A DNA stretch of 64,000 bases from Phenylobacterium haematophilum. Lineage in GTDB: Bacteria; Pseudomonadota; Alphaproteobacteria; Caulobacterales; Caulobacteraceae. Positions 18,946-28,317 of the stretch are shown here, piece after piece. The stretch spans positions 1 through 64,000 of the forward strand of contig NZ_JACIDK010000005.1 of the NCBI RefSeq assembly GCF_014196295.1. The letters are read 5' to 3'. Numbering within the stretch: position 1 is the first letter of the stretch; every line of letters starts with the position of its first letter. The notes beneath the pieces are model-generated. The model searched no databases, was not told where the DNA came from, and saw only the letters and a program-made list of their open reading frames with translations. Made by a program: the position numbers and the translations under genes.

Positions 18946-20411
18946 TCGTACCAGGCCCGGCCCGAGCGCTCGATCAGCGCGAACGCGCCGGCCGGTCCCC
19001 AGCTGCCCGCCGCATAGGGCTTGGGCGCCATCGACGATTCCCGCCAGGCGTCGGCGACGCCGTCGATCCACTCCCAGGCGCGCTCGACCTCGTCGCGACG
19101 GACGAACAGCGTGCTGTTGTTCTGGATGACGTCGAGGATCAGCCGCTCATAGGCGATCCGGCGGCGCGAGTTGGGCCCCGAATAGGCCTTGGCCAGCGAC
19201 AGCGACAGCGGCAGCGACTGCAGGCGCATGCCGCGCTCCGACAGGCCCGGAGCCTTGTTCATCAGCAGCAGTTCGATGTCTTCGTCAGGCTGCAGATCGA
19301 TGACCAGGCGGTTGGCCGCCATGTCGGCCTTGGCCGCGCCCTCGAAGATCGAGTGCGGCACCGGCTTGAACTGGATGGCGATCTGGGTGCGCCGCTCGGG
19401 CAGCCGCTTGCCGGTCCGCAGGAAGAACGGCACCCCGGCCCAGCGCCAGTTGTCGATGTCGGCGCGCAGCGCCACGAAGGTCTCGGTGCCGGTCGGCTGG
19501 CCGCGCTCGGCCTCGTAGCCGTCGACCGCAGCGCCGGAGGCGACACCCGGCGTATACTGGCCGCGAACGCTGACCGTCTGGACGTCGCCGCGGGTGACCG
19601 GGCGCAGCGAGCGCAGCACCTTGACCTTCTCGTTGCGGACGCTGTCCGGCTCCATGTCCGACGGCGGCTCCATCGCCACCAGGCAGAGCAACTGCAGCAT
19701 ATGGTTCTGCACCATGTCGCGCAGCGCGCCGTATTCGTCGTAATAGGGCCAGCGGTCGCCGACGCCCTCGGTCTCGGCCACGGTGATCTGCACGTGGTCG
19801 ATGGTCAGGTTGTTCCAAAGCGGCTCGAACAGCGTGTTGGCGAAGCGCAGCGCCAGGAGGTTCTGCACCGTCTCCTTGCCAAGGTAGTGGTCGATCCGGA
19901 AGATGCTTTCCTCCGGGAAGACCGCGGCCACCGCGCCGTTGATGACCTTCGAGCTCTCCAGGTCCCGGCCGATCGGCTTCTCGAGCACGATGCGGGTGCC
20001 CGGCCCGGCCATGCCCGCGCCGGCCAGGGCCGCGCAGACACGGCCGTAGATGCTGGGCGACAGGGCCAGATAGTAGATCGGCGTCTTGGCGCCGCCGAGC
20101 GCCGTCTTCAGCTCGGCCGCGCCGCCAGGCGTGGTGGCGTCGGCGCCGACATACTGCAGGCGCTTTTCGAAGCGCGCCCAGGTCTTGGCGTCCAGCCCGC
20201 CGCCGCCGACCCGCGCCGAAACGGCCTCCTTGATCTGGGCGACGAATGCTTCGCGGGTCATTTCGGCGCGCGCCGTGGCGATTATCCCAAAGGCCTCGCC
20301 GAGGAAACCGTCCGCATCCAGATTATACAGCGACGGGAACAGCATTTTCTGGGCGAGATCGCCCGTCCCGCCGAAGAGCACGATCACGTCGGCCAGGGGC
20401 TGTTCAGCCAT
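18942..20411 (-). CDS. zwf: Glucose-6-phosphate 1-dehydrogenase
   Basis: A 489-residue enzyme that oxidises glucose-6-phosphate to 6-phosphogluconolactone with NAD(P)+, entry point of the Entner-Doudoroff and pentose phosphate routes. The dinucleotide-binding loop FGGTGDLAQKMLFPSL is at residues ~13-28, the catalytic RIDHYLGKETVQN segment includes the general-base histidine, and EKPIGRDLESS is present. ATG at 20411. It reads leftwards, away from otsB (176 bp between). The pgl-edd-glk-eda operon is on the same strand but about 7 kb further on, so zwf is probably expressed separately here. Confidence 0.97.
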   Translation of the reverse strand: MAEQPLADVIVLFGGTGDLAQKMLFPSLYNLDADGFLGEAFGIIATARAEMTREAFVAQIKEAVSARVGGGGLDAKTWARFEKRLQYVGADATTPGGAAELKTALGGAKTPIYYLALSPSIYGRVCAALAGAGMAGPGTRIVLEKPIGRDLESSKVINGAVAAVFPEESIFRIDHYLGKETVQNLLALRFANTLFEPLWNNLTIDHVQITVAETEGVGDRWPYYDEYGALRDMVQNHMLQLLCLVAMEPPSDMEPDSVRNEKVKVLRSLRPVTRGDVQTVSVRGQYTPGVASGAAVDGYEAERGQPTGTETFVALRADIDNWRWAGVPFFLRTGKRLPERRTQIAIQFKPVPHSIFEGAAKADMAANRLVIDLQPDEDIELLLMNKAPGLSERGMRLQSLPLSLSLAKAYSGPNSRRRIAYERLILDVIQNNSTLFVRRDEVERAWEWIDGVADAWRESSMAPKPYAAGSWGPAGAFALIERSGRAWYD

Positions 20412-20444
20412 CTGCTGTCACCTTTTCGCGAGTAAACGATTTCG

Positions 20445-20468
20445 TGTGCGCATAGCGGTGTTCGCACA
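20445..20468. promoter_or_regulatory. Inverted repeat TGTGCG-N12-CGCACA in the zwf/otsB divergent region
   Basis: TGTGCG at 20445-20450 and CGCACA at 20463-20468 form a 6-bp inverted repeat with a 12-bp spacer, about 35 bp upstream of zwf and 120 bp upstream of otsB. The geometry fits a dimeric regulator operator. No regulator is identified and a chance occurrence in GC-rich DNA is possible. Confidence 0.25.
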
Positions 20469-20587
20469 TGCGACGTCAAGTCCTTCTGACGGACACCGTT
20501 CCCTCCGGCGGAAGATTTGCGCCGCACCTGCGGCGGATCGAACCGCCCGGTCGGGCGTTGTCGTTCGGCTGCGGGGTAAAGGCGCGT

Positions 20588-21340
20588 ATGAGTATTGACG
20601 AACTGAGCATCGGCCTGGAACGGCCGCCGAGCCGGCTGGCGCTGGAAGGTTCGGCCCTGTTCCTGGATCTCGACGGCACGCTGGCTCCAATCGCCAAGCG
20701 CCCCGAGGATGTCGGTCCTGACCGGCGGCGCAACGATCTGCTGAGCCGGCTGGCGGCCCGCATGCAGGGGCGGCTGGCGGTGGTCAGCGGCCGCTCGCTG
20801 GACGACATCGACCGCATTCTCGAAGGCCGCGTGGTCTGCGCTGCGGCGATCCACGGACTGGTCCGCCGCGACACCCGTGGCGTGGTGGGCGAGGCGCCGC
20901 CGCATCCGGGCCTGGCCTCTGCCCGCGCCAGCCTCAAGGACTTCGCCGCCAGCGACCCGCGTCTGCTGGTCGAGGACAAATCGCTCAGCCTCACTCTGCA
21001 CTATCGCCTAGCCCCGGACCGCGGCCAGGAGGCGATCGACCTGGCTGAGCGGATCGCGACGATCACGGGCCTGACCCTCCAACCGGGCGACATGGTCGTG
21101 GAGCTGCGCACCCCGGGCGCCAGCAAGGGCGACGCCATCCGCGCCTTCATGGCGGAGGTCCCGTTCAAGGGCGCGCAGCCGATCTTTCTGGGCGACGACC
21201 TGACCGACGAGCACGGCTTTTTCGCAGTCCGCCAGATGGGCGGCTATGGCGTGCTGATCGGGCCGCAGCGCCGCACCACCGCGATCTATCGCATGGAAGG
21301 AGTCGAAGAGGCGTTGTCCTGGCTGGAGGGCGCGGCATGA
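20588..21340 (+). CDS. otsB: Trehalose-6-phosphate phosphatase
   Basis: A 250-residue HAD phosphatase that removes phosphate from trehalose-6-phosphate. HAD motif I is LDLDGTLAP with the nucleophile D27 and D29; motif II VVSGRSLDD; motif III SKGDAI; motif IV GDDLTDEHGF. The frame is open from 20468, but the ATG at 20588 gives the ordinary N-terminus. The stop overlaps the otsA start as ATGA, so the two enzymes of the pathway are made together. Divergent from zwf, which uses the same substrate pool (glucose-6-phosphate). Confidence 0.94.
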   Translation: MSIDELSIGLERPPSRLALEGSALFLDLDGTLAPIAKRPEDVGPDRRRNDLLSRLAARMQGRLAVVSGRSLDDIDRILEGRVVCAAAIHGLVRRDTRGVVGEAPPHPGLASARASLKDFAASDPRLLVEDKSLSLTLHYRLAPDRGQEAIDLAERIATITGLTLQPGDMVVELRTPGASKGDAIRAFMAEVPFKGAQPIFLGDDLTDEHGFFAVRQMGGYGVLIGPQRRTTAIYRMEGVEEALSWLEGAA

Positions 21341-22965
21341 GCCGCCTGATCGTCGTCTCCAACCGCGTCACCCCGCCCGCCGGCAAGGGCGAGGAGACGG
21401 TAGGCGGCCTGGCCATGGCCTTGGCCGCGGCGCTGCGCGAGTACTCCGGGCTTTGGTTCGGCTGGAGCGGGAAGACCACGCCGGAGTTCACGGGCCAACT
21501 GAATCTGCAGCGCGTCGAGGGGGTGACCGTCGCTACGGTCGACCTCGAGGAGGCTGACCTCAACGAGTACTACAACGGCTACGCCAACAAGACCCTTTGG
21601 CCGCTGTTCCACTACCGCCAGGACCTGACCGCCTACGACCGCTCGTTCGACGAAGGCTACCAGCGGGTCAACCGGCGCTTCGCCGAGACCCTGGCCCCGC
21701 TGATCGAGCCCGACGACCTGATCTGGGTGCACGACTACCACTTGATCCCGCTGGCCCGCGAGCTCCGCGAACTAGGCGTCAAGAACCGCATTGGCTTCTT
21801 CCTGCACATTCCGTGGCCAGCGCACCAACTGCTGATCACCCTGCCGCGACACCGCCAACTGGTCGAGGCGCTGTTCGCCTACGACCTGGTCGGTTTCCAG
21901 ACGCCCGAGTACCGCCAGGCGTTCGAGGAGTACGTGCTGAACGAAGCGCGCGGGGTGGTCACGGGCGATGGTCAGTTGCGCGCGTTCGGTCGGGTCGTGC
22001 AGGCGGGCGCGTTCCCGATCGGCATCGACGCGGCGGACTTCGCCGAGCTCAGCGAAAGCACGATCGCGCGACGCACGTTCGACATCATGTCCGCCCACAC
22101 GGCGTTTCGAAAGGTGGTCATCGGCGTCGACCGGCTGGACTATTCGAAGGGGGTCGAAGAGCGATTCCTCGGCTTCGAGCGCTTTCTGGCTTCCTATCCC
22201 GAGCTGCGCCGCGAAGTGCTGTTCCTGCAGATCGCTCCGCTCAGCCGCGAAAGCGTCGAGGCCTATCAGGAAATCCGCGCCCGGCTGGACGCGCTGTCGG
22301 GGCGGATCAACGGCGAGTACGCGGACATCGACTGGAATCCGGTCCGCTACGTGAACCGCAACTACCGCCGCGACGAACTGGCGGGCATCTATCGGGCGGC
22401 CAAGGTCGCACTGGTGACGCCGCTGCGCGATGGGATGAACCTGGTGGCCAAGGAGTTCGTCGCCGCCCAGGATCCGGCCGATCCAGGGGTTCTGGTGCTC
22501 TCGCGTTTCGCCGGCGCCGCGAACCAGCTCAAAAGCGCACTGATCGTCAATCCCAACAGTCCAGAGGAAATCGCCGACGCGCTGCACCGGGCGCTGTCGA
22601 TGGACCGGATGGAGCGAATCGAGCGCTGGCGCGCTCTCTTCGACAACGTCCAGCGGGAAGACGTCACCGCATGGCGCGACGCGTTCGTGAACGCGCTCGC
22701 CGCCACGCGCGAGCCTGACCGCGCGCGGACGGCCGAGGGACCCTTCTATGGCGAACAAGCTCGCCCGCTACCAGTCCATGCGGGACTTCACCCAGACGGC
22801 GGAACCGAGCGGCCGGGCGAAGGTCAAGCCGGCCAAGCACCTCCGCTACGTGATCCAGAAGCATGCGGCGACCCGGCTTCACTACGACTTCCGGCTGGAA
22901 CTGGACGGGGTCTTCAAGTCCTGGGCGGTGACCAAGGGGCCTTCCCTCGACCCCCGCGAACGTAG
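21337..22965 (+). CDS. otsA: Trehalose-6-phosphate synthase with an abnormal C-terminal read-through into ligD
   Basis: A GT20 enzyme joining UDP-glucose and glucose-6-phosphate. Signatures: [66 protein letters not shown] and [11 protein letters not shown]. The homologous part ends around residue 460 ([14 protein letters not shown]). OtsA proteins are usually about 450-480 residues, but this frame has no stop until 22965, adding about 73 low-complexity residues read out of frame from the start of ligD. At the junction the sequence is TCTATGG; a single lost base from TAATG would explain the missing stop. The enzyme call is firm; the true 3' end is uncertain. Confidence 0.93.
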   Translation: MSRLIVVSNRVTPPAGKGEETVGGLAMALAAALREYSGLWFGWSGKTTPEFTGQLNLQRVEGVTVATVDLEEADLNEYYNGYANKTLWPLFHYRQDLTAYDRSFDEGYQRVNRRFAETLAPLIEPDDLIWVHDYHLIPLARELRELGVKNRIGFFLHIPWPAHQLLITLPRHRQLVEALFAYDLVGFQTPEYRQAFEEYVLNEARGVVTGDGQLRAFGRVVQAGAFPIGIDAADFAELSESTIARRTFDIMSAHTAFRKVVIGVDRLDYSKGVEERFLGFERFLASYPELRREVLFLQIAPLSRESVEAYQEIRARLDALSGRINGEYADIDWNPVRYVNRNYRRDELAGIYRAAKVALVTPLRDGMNLVAKEFVAAQDPADPGVLVLSRFAGAANQLKSALIVNPNSPEEIADALHRALSMDRMERIERWRALFDNVQREDVTAWRDAFVNALAATREPDRARTAEGPFYGEQARPLPVHAGLHPDGGTERPGEGQAGQAPPLRDPEACGDPASLRLPAGTGRGLQVLGGDQGAFPRPPRT

Positions 22966-25330
22966 GCTGGCGGTCGAGGTCGAAGACCACCCGCTCGACT
23001 ATGGCGATTTCGAAGGCGCCATCCCCAAGGGCCAATACGGCGGCGGCACGGTCATGCTGTGGGATCGTGGCTTCTGGGCGCCCGAACCAGGGACCGATGC
23101 CCACGCCGCCCTGGAAAAGGGCGACCTGAAGATCGTTCTCGAGGGCGAGCGGCTGCACGGCGGCTTCGTGCTGGTGCGGATGAAGCATGACCGTGACGGC
23201 GGCGATCGTAACAACTGGCTGCTGATCAAGCATCGCGACCAGTTCGCCCGCGAGGGAGACGACGACGCCCTGCTCCGGGACAACGACACCTCGGTCGCGT
23301 CGGGCCGGAAGATGGCCGACATCGCGGCCGGCAAGGGCGAAGCGCCGGCCGCGTTCATGACCGCCCGTGAGGGTCGCGCTGACGACGTGTGGCAAAGCAA
23401 GCCGCGCGGCGCAACTTCCGCTCCGCCCCTGGCCAAGCCCGCGAAGCGCCGGGCGAAGCTCAAGGCTTCGGCGATGCCCGACTTCATCGAGCCGGAGCTC
23501 TGCCGCTCGCAGGATAGGCCGCCGAACGGTTCAGGTTGGGCGCACGAGGTGAAGTTCGACGGCTACCGGATGCAGTTGCGCGTCGCCGACGGCGCAGCCC
23601 GGCTGCGCACGCGCAAGGGACTGGACTGGACCGAGCGCTTTCAGGCCATCGCCGACGCGGCCGCCGATCTTCCGGACTGCATCCTCGACGGCGAAGCGGT
23701 CGCCATGGACGGCGCGGGGACGCTGAGCTTTGCAGCGCTGCAGGCGGCGCTGTCGGAGGGCCGCAGCGACGAGCTGATCTACTACGCCTTCGACCTGCTG
23801 TTCGATGCTGGCGAGGACCTGCGAGAGCTGCCGCTGAGCGACCGCAAGACACGGCTCAAGACTTTGCTCGACGGACGCGACGACCTCATCCGGTACGTTG
23901 AGCATTTCGATGCGTCCGGCGAGGCGGTCTGGCGCTCGGCCGAGCGACTCAAGTTGGAAGGGATCGTCTCCAAACTGCTGACGTCGCCGTACCGCTCGGG
24001 CCGCAGCAACGCCTGGAGCAAAGCCAAGCTCCGCCCCGGCGACGAGGTCGTGATCGGCGGCTGGACCGGCGAGAAGGGCCGCCTGCGCTCGCTGTTGGTC
24101 GGCCGCTACAAGGACGGCGCGCTGGTCTATGCAGGCCGGGTCGGCACCGGCTTCAGCAGCGCCGTCGTCAACCGCCTTCTGCCTCGTCTGGAAGCGGTGG
24201 CCGCCGCCAAGAGCCCGTTCAGCGGCCCCGGCGTCCCACGCAAGCAAGGCGACATCAACTGGGCACGACCAGAACTGGTCGCCGAGATCGAGTTCGCCGG
24301 CTACACCGACAGCGGCGCGGTGCGGCATGCCGCGTTCAAGGGCCTGCGCGAAGACAAGCCGGCCAGCGAGGTCGAAGCCGAGACCGTCGCCCCGGCCAAG
24401 CCCGATCCACCGCCGCCGAGGAAGCGCATGGGCGATCCGACCGTGATGGGCGTGACCATCTCCAGCCCCGACAAGGCCCTATGGCCGAGCTCCGCCGACG
24501 ACGACGCACCGGTGACCAAGCTGGACCTCGCCAGGTATCTGGAGGCCGTCGGCGCCTGGATGATGCCCCACATAGAGGGCCGGCCGTGCTCGATCATCCG
24601 CATTCCCGACGGCCTGGGCGGCGAGCAGTTCTTCCAGCGTCACGCCGGCAAGGGCGCCTCGCCGCTGTTGTCGCAGGTCGAGGTGTTCGGCGACCACGCC
24701 GCCTATTTGCAGGTCGACCGCATCGAGGCGTTGGCCGCCTTGGCCCAGATCGGAGCGGCCGAATACCACCCTTGGAACTGCCGCCCTCACGCGCCGGAGA
24801 CGCCTGGCCGGCTGATCTTCGACCTAGATCCAGGCCCCGACGTTGAGTTCGACACCGTCGTCGCAGCCGCCCGCGACGTGCGCGACCGCCTTGAGGATCT
24901 GGGCCTCATCGCGTTCTGCAAGACCACAGGGGGCAAGGGCCTGCACGTGGTCACCCCGCTGGCGCCGCCAAAGGGCGAACTCGACTGGCCGACCGCCAAG
25001 GCCTTCGCCAAGAAACTCTGCGAGCAGATGGCGGCTGACGAACCGGAGCTCTACGTCGCCAAGATGGCGAAGAAGATCCGCCAGGGCCGCATTTTCCTCG
25101 ATTACCTGCGCAATGATCGACTCTCGACGGCGGTTGCGCCGCTGTCGCCGCGGGCGCGCGACGGGGCGACCGTGTCGTTTCCGTTGACCTGGAGCCAGGT
25201 GCGCGCCGGGCTCGATCCGCGGCGCTATACGGTCCGCACCGCTCCGGCGCTGCTGGCCAAGACCAACGCCTGGGCCGACTACGCCGATGGCGAGCGGTCG
25301 CTTGAAACCGCAATAAAGCGTCTGGGCTGA
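22748..25330 (+). CDS. ligD: Multifunctional NHEJ DNA ligase D (phosphoesterase-ligase-polymerase)
   Basis: An 860-residue LigD that processes and seals double-strand breaks with Ku. Order: 3'-phosphoesterase domain (~10-170; H45 in [23 protein letters not shown]), ATP-dependent ligase (~230-540; nucleotidyl lysine K269 in [26 protein letters not shown]), and an archaeo-eukaryotic primase-type polymerase (~570-860; metal-binding D692 and D694 in [16 protein letters not shown]). The ATG at 22748 gives the usual start of the phosphoesterase domain, so the 218-bp overlap with the otsA frame is not due to a mis-set ligD start. ku lies 0.5 kb downstream on the opposite strand. Confidence 0.95.
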   Translation: MANKLARYQSMRDFTQTAEPSGRAKVKPAKHLRYVIQKHAATRLHYDFRLELDGVFKSWAVTKGPSLDPRERRLAVEVEDHPLDYGDFEGAIPKGQYGGGTVMLWDRGFWAPEPGTDAHAALEKGDLKIVLEGERLHGGFVLVRMKHDRDGGDRNNWLLIKHRDQFAREGDDDALLRDNDTSVASGRKMADIAAGKGEAPAAFMTAREGRADDVWQSKPRGATSAPPLAKPAKRRAKLKASAMPDFIEPELCRSQDRPPNGSGWAHEVKFDGYRMQLRVADGAARLRTRKGLDWTERFQAIADAAADLPDCILDGEAVAMDGAGTLSFAALQAALSEGRSDELIYYAFDLLFDAGEDLRELPLSDRKTRLKTLLDGRDDLIRYVEHFDASGEAVWRSAERLKLEGIVSKLLTSPYRSGRSNAWSKAKLRPGDEVVIGGWTGEKGRLRSLLVGRYKDGALVYAGRVGTGFSSAVVNRLLPRLEAVAAAKSPFSGPGVPRKQGDINWARPELVAEIEFAGYTDSGAVRHAAFKGLREDKPASEVEAETVAPAKPDPPPPRKRMGDPTVMGVTISSPDKALWPSSADDDAPVTKLDLARYLEAVGAWMMPHIEGRPCSIIRIPDGLGGEQFFQRHAGKGASPLLSQVEVFGDHAAYLQVDRIEALAALAQIGAAEYHPWNCRPHAPETPGRLIFDLDPGPDVEFDTVVAAARDVRDRLEDLGLIAFCKTTGGKGLHVVTPLAPPKGELDWPTAKAFAKKLCEQMAADEPELYVAKMAKKIRQGRIFLDYLRNDRLSTAVAPLSPRARDGATVSFPLTWSQVRAGLDPRRYTVRTAPALLAKTNAWADYADGERSLETAIKRLG

Positions 25331-25358
25331 AACATCGGCCACAGCTGCGCCGCCAAGA

Positions 25359-25385
25359 TGAACCTTAGCCAACCATGGCGGTTCA
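25359..25385. promoter_or_regulatory. Inverted repeat TGAACC-N15-GGTTCA upstream of the RcnB-like gene
   Basis: TGAACC (25359-25364) and GGTTCA (25380-25385) face each other in the 111-bp gap after ligD, about 57 bp before the small secreted-protein gene. It could be an operator or promoter element. Only one copy was seen, so confidence is low. Confidence 0.25.
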
Positions 25386-25441
25386 GCTCAGGCTCAAGCT
25401 CGTCACTTCATGATGTCTCTCAGTTCGATAGGAGAGAGCTT

Positions 25442-25852
25442 ATGAAGACGTTTCTGACCGCCGCCGTCGCCCTGTCGGTCCTGGCCAGCGCGGGCGTCGC
25501 CTCCGCTCAGCCGTACCGCGGCGATGATCGCCGCGACCATGCCGAGCGCCACTACGATCGCGATATCCGCAAGGCCGAACGCAAGTACGACCGCGACGTC
25601 CGCAAGGCCGAGCGCAAGTATCGCGCCGCCGCCTATCACCGCCCGCCTGGCTACCAGTACCGTCACTGGAACCGCGGCGACCGCCTGCCGCCGGCCTATC
25701 GCGCCGACCGCTACCGGATCACCAACTACAGCTACTACCGTCTGCCCCCGCCGCCCCGCGGCTACTACTACACCCGCGTCGACAACGACGTGATCCTGAC
25801 CGCCGCAGCCACCGGCGTCATCGCCTCGGTTATCGTGGGGATGTTCCAGTAA
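25442..25852 (+). CDS. Small secreted basic protein, RcnB-like
   Basis: A 136-residue protein with a clear signal peptide (MKTFLTAAVALSVLASAGVASA, cleavage near residue 22). The mature part has a charged region with an 11-residue direct repeat (YDRDIRKAERK then YDRDVRKAERK), then an Arg/Tyr-rich segment (HWNRGDRLP, YRITNYSYYRLPPPP), and a hydrophobic C-terminal stretch (ILTAAATGVIASVIVGMF). The HWxxGDRLP-type motif is typical of the RcnB/Ni-Co homeostasis family, whose role in other alphaproteobacteria is poorly defined. GGAGAGAGC is a strong ribosome site before the ATG. It separates ligD from ku, with no obvious functional link to them. Confidence 0.85.
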   Translation: MKTFLTAAVALSVLASAGVASAQPYRGDDRRDHAERHYDRDIRKAERKYDRDVRKAERKYRAAAYHRPPGYQYRHWNRGDRLPPAYRADRYRITNYSYYRLPPPPRGYYYTRVDNDVILTAAATGVIASVIVGMFQ

Positions 25853-25858
25853 CCGCCG

Positions 25859-26716
25859 TCAGGACGCCCGCTTTCGGGCGGGCGTCTTGCGAGCCGCGCT
25901 CTTCTTGGCGCCCCCGCGCGGCTCGGTCTTGCGCCGCGGCCCGCCCTCACCGAGGCTGCGGCGCAGGGCCTCCATCAGATCGATGACCTCGGCCTCCTTA
26001 GGCTCCTCAAGCTTCGAGACGACGCCGTCGTGGGCCTCCTTTTCAGCGATCAGCTTGCGCAGAGCGTCCTCATAGCGGTCATTGAACTCGCTGGGATCAA
26101 AGGCGCCTTCCAGCTGCTCGATGATCTTTTCGGCGATGGCGACCATCTTCGGATCGGCCTTCACGTCCGGAATACGATCGAAGAACTCGGCCGGATTTTT
26201 CACTTCCTTATTGTTGCGCAGGGTGTAGGCGACAATCCCCTGGTCGCGCGGCTCAAGCGCCAGGAGCCGCTCGCGCTGGTGCATCACCAGGCGAGCCAAG
26301 GCCAGCTTGCCGGCCCCTTCCATGGCCTCCCGGATCACACCGAACGCTTCGGCCGCCAGGTCGCCGTCCGGCGTCAGGAAGTAGGGATCGTTCCAGTAGA
26401 GACGATCGATCTCCGCCGCATCAACGAACCGCTCGATGTCGATGGTGCGGGTCGTCTCCAGCCGCACGTTCTTGATCTCCTCGTCGGTGACCACGACATA
26501 GCGGCCCTTCTCGATTTCGTAGCCTTTGACGATATCGGCCCGATCGACCGGTCCGGTTTCTGGGTCGGTGGGGATCATGCGGATACGATTATGCGTCTCC
26601 TTGTGCAGCATGTTGAAGGAGACGTCGGCGCTGCGCGAGGTCGCCGTGTAGAGCGCCACCGGGCAGCTCACCAGCGACAGGCGCAGATAGCCCTGCCATG
26701 TCGGACGCGCGGCCAT
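25859..26716 (-). CDS. ku: Non-homologous end-joining protein Ku
   Basis: A 285-residue bacterial Ku, which binds DNA ends as a homodimer and recruits LigD. It opens MAARPTWQGYLRLSLVSCPVALYTA, with the beta-barrel landmarks NRIRMIPTDPETGPV, YEIEKGRYVVVTDEEIKNV, IDIERFVD and IDRLYWNDPYFLTPDG, and a core ending near EAHDGVV. A lysine/arginine-rich tail (AKKSAARKTPARKRAS) extends the protein and probably contacts DNA. Length is typical. ATG at 26716. Convergent with the RcnB-like gene, only 6 bp between stops. LigD is encoded 0.5 kb away. Confidence 0.96.
   Translation of the reverse strand: MAARPTWQGYLRLSLVSCPVALYTATSRSADVSFNMLHKETHNRIRMIPTDPETGPVDRADIVKGYEIEKGRYVVVTDEEIKNVRLETTRTIDIERFVDAAEIDRLYWNDPYFLTPDGDLAAEAFGVIREAMEGAGKLALARLVMHQRERLLALEPRDQGIVAYTLRNNKEVKNPAEFFDRIPDVKADPKMVAIAEKIIEQLEGAFDPSEFNDRYEDALRKLIAEKEAHDGVVSKLEEPKEAEVIDLMEALRRSLGEGGPRRKTEPRGGAKKSAARKTPARKRAS
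25863..25888 (+). terminator. Hairpin terminator located inside the 3' end of ku
   Basis: GACGCCCGC (25863-25871) pairs perfectly with GCGGGCGTC (25878-25886) around TTTCGG, followed by TT. The hairpin begins 10 bp after the stop of the rightward RcnB-like gene, so it should terminate it. On the opposite strand the same bases encode the last residues of Ku, an economical double use. Confidence 0.6.
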
Positions 26717-26766
26717 GTTCCAAGACTCCCCTGCGGCCAGAGTCTCAGAACGCCGAGCTTGGCGAT

Positions 26767-28260
26767 TCAGTTCTCCGGCAAGGCCAGGCTTGGCAAGGCG
26801 ACCTGTTCCTGGGCGTCGAGCTGGCGCTTGCGGAAGCCAGAACGCACGCCGCTATCCGCCCCGAATTCGACCAGCTCGTCGTCCGCGGCCTCATAGGCCG
26901 GCCAGGCGACCGCGCACTTGGGCGCTCCGGTTTTGGCGAAGGCGACCCAGCAGCCGTGCATCAGGTCGGCCATGGCCCGGTCGTCGGCCGCCACCATGCT
27001 CAGCGGCGTGCGCCGGCCCCAGTACTCAAAGACGTACTGGATTTCGGCGGCGTGAGCGGCACGCGTCACGCCCATCGGCCGAAATCGCGAGCCGACATAG
27101 CTGAAATGATAGAGCCAGGCCGGCTTTCCGGCCGCCGCTTGGCCCGCCAGCCAGCGTGCCGGGCCGACCATGTAGCGGTCCCCGAACACGGCGCGGACCA
27201 GGGCCTCGTCGCCATTGGCCGCCTCGTCTGGATAGGCGGCCTTCACCGTTGCGGGAATCTCGGCGGCCATCGCCGCGGCGTTCGGCAGGCGGCGGCCGAG
27301 CAGCGAGTCCTCGCCGGAATTGGCCCCGATGATCAGCGGCACGTCGATCGCGCGGCCGGCGGCGAAGGCTTGGGCCGGGGTCTGTTTGAGCCAGCGGCCG
27401 TCGACGAATGGCCCGTAATCGGCGCCGGCGCCTTCGTCGGCGAGGACCTGAGCCGGCAGAGCGCGCAGTTGGGCCAAGTCGCGCGCCCCGAGCTTGCCGG
27501 CCAGCGCCAAGCCTTCCTCCTGCTTATGGGCTAAGGTCTCGGGCGCGCTCCAGCCGCCGCCCGATTGCACCACGGCCTTGTGGAACAGGCCTTTAGCGGC
27601 GGGCGCGGCGAGCAGGGCCAGGGTGCTGGAGCCGCCCGCGCTTTCGCCGAAGACCGTGACGTTGGCCGGATCGCCCCCGAAGGCGGCGATATTGCGCTTG
27701 ACCCACTGCAGGGCCGCAACCTGGTCCATCAGCCCGTAATTGCCGCCCTGGTCTGTTCCAAGCGCCGGATGGGCGAAGTAGCCAAGCGGACCGAGCCGGT
27801 AGTTGATCGCCACCAGCACCACGCCGTCGCGGGCGAAGTTCTGCCCGTCGTAGATCCAGCCGCCCCCGGTCTTGTGGCCGCCGCCATGCAGCCAGACCAT
27901 CACCGGGGCCTTCTTGGCCTCCAGCGGCGCGAAGACGTTGAGCTGCAGGCAGTCCTCGCTCGTCGGCCCGTTGGCGCTGCCTTCGTTGGGCGTGCCGTCG
28001 GCGTTCATCTTCTGCGGGCAGGACGGGCCGTTGACGGCGGCGTCGCGCTCCCCGCTCCAGGCCAGCGGCTTCTGGGGCGACGCCCAGCGCAGGTCGCCGA
28101 CCGGCGGGGCGGCGTAGGGCACGTTGCGGAAGATTCTCGCCCGGTCGGTCTGGGCGCCGACCAGCACCCCGCTCTCGACCTTGACCTTCGGCCCGTCGGC
28201 GGCCTGGGCCGCGCCGGCCAGGGCCAGGCTTCCGAAGACGATCGCACCCCAACGCAGCAT
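26767..28260 (-). CDS. Secreted type-B carboxylesterase
   Basis: A 497-residue alpha/beta-hydrolase of the carboxylesterase/lipase type B family. It has a signal peptide (MLRWGAIVFGSLALAGAAQAA), GPSCPQKMNADG with SEDCLQLNVFAP as the N-terminal family signature, the nucleophile S207 in FGESAGGS, a glutamate in IGANSGEDSLLG, and a histidine in THAAHAAEIQYVF-type context near the C-terminus (RAAHAAEIQ). It should hydrolyse esters in the periplasm; substrate unknown. The start at 28260 is preferred over the frame start at 28314 because GGGGGAACGCC precedes it and the signal peptide then begins the protein. It sits 50 bp from ku on the same strand. Confidence 0.92.
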   Translation of the reverse strand: MLRWGAIVFGSLALAGAAQAADGPKVKVESGVLVGAQTDRARIFRNVPYAAPPVGDLRWASPQKPLAWSGERDAAVNGPSCPQKMNADGTPNEGSANGPTSEDCLQLNVFAPLEAKKAPVMVWLHGGGHKTGGGWIYDGQNFARDGVVLVAINYRLGPLGYFAHPALGTDQGGNYGLMDQVAALQWVKRNIAAFGGDPANVTVFGESAGGSSTLALLAAPAAKGLFHKAVVQSGGGWSAPETLAHKQEEGLALAGKLGARDLAQLRALPAQVLADEGAGADYGPFVDGRWLKQTPAQAFAAGRAIDVPLIIGANSGEDSLLGRRLPNAAAMAAEIPATVKAAYPDEAANGDEALVRAVFGDRYMVGPARWLAGQAAAGKPAWLYHFSYVGSRFRPMGVTRAAHAAEIQYVFEYWGRRTPLSMVAADDRAMADLMHGCWVAFAKTGAPKCAVAWPAYEAADDELVEFGADSGVRSGFRKRQLDAQEQVALPSLALPEN

Positions 28261-28317
28261 GGCGTTCCCCCTTGAGCGGCGCCGGAGAATTCGACCATGC
28301 CGCCCCGTGGTCAAGGC

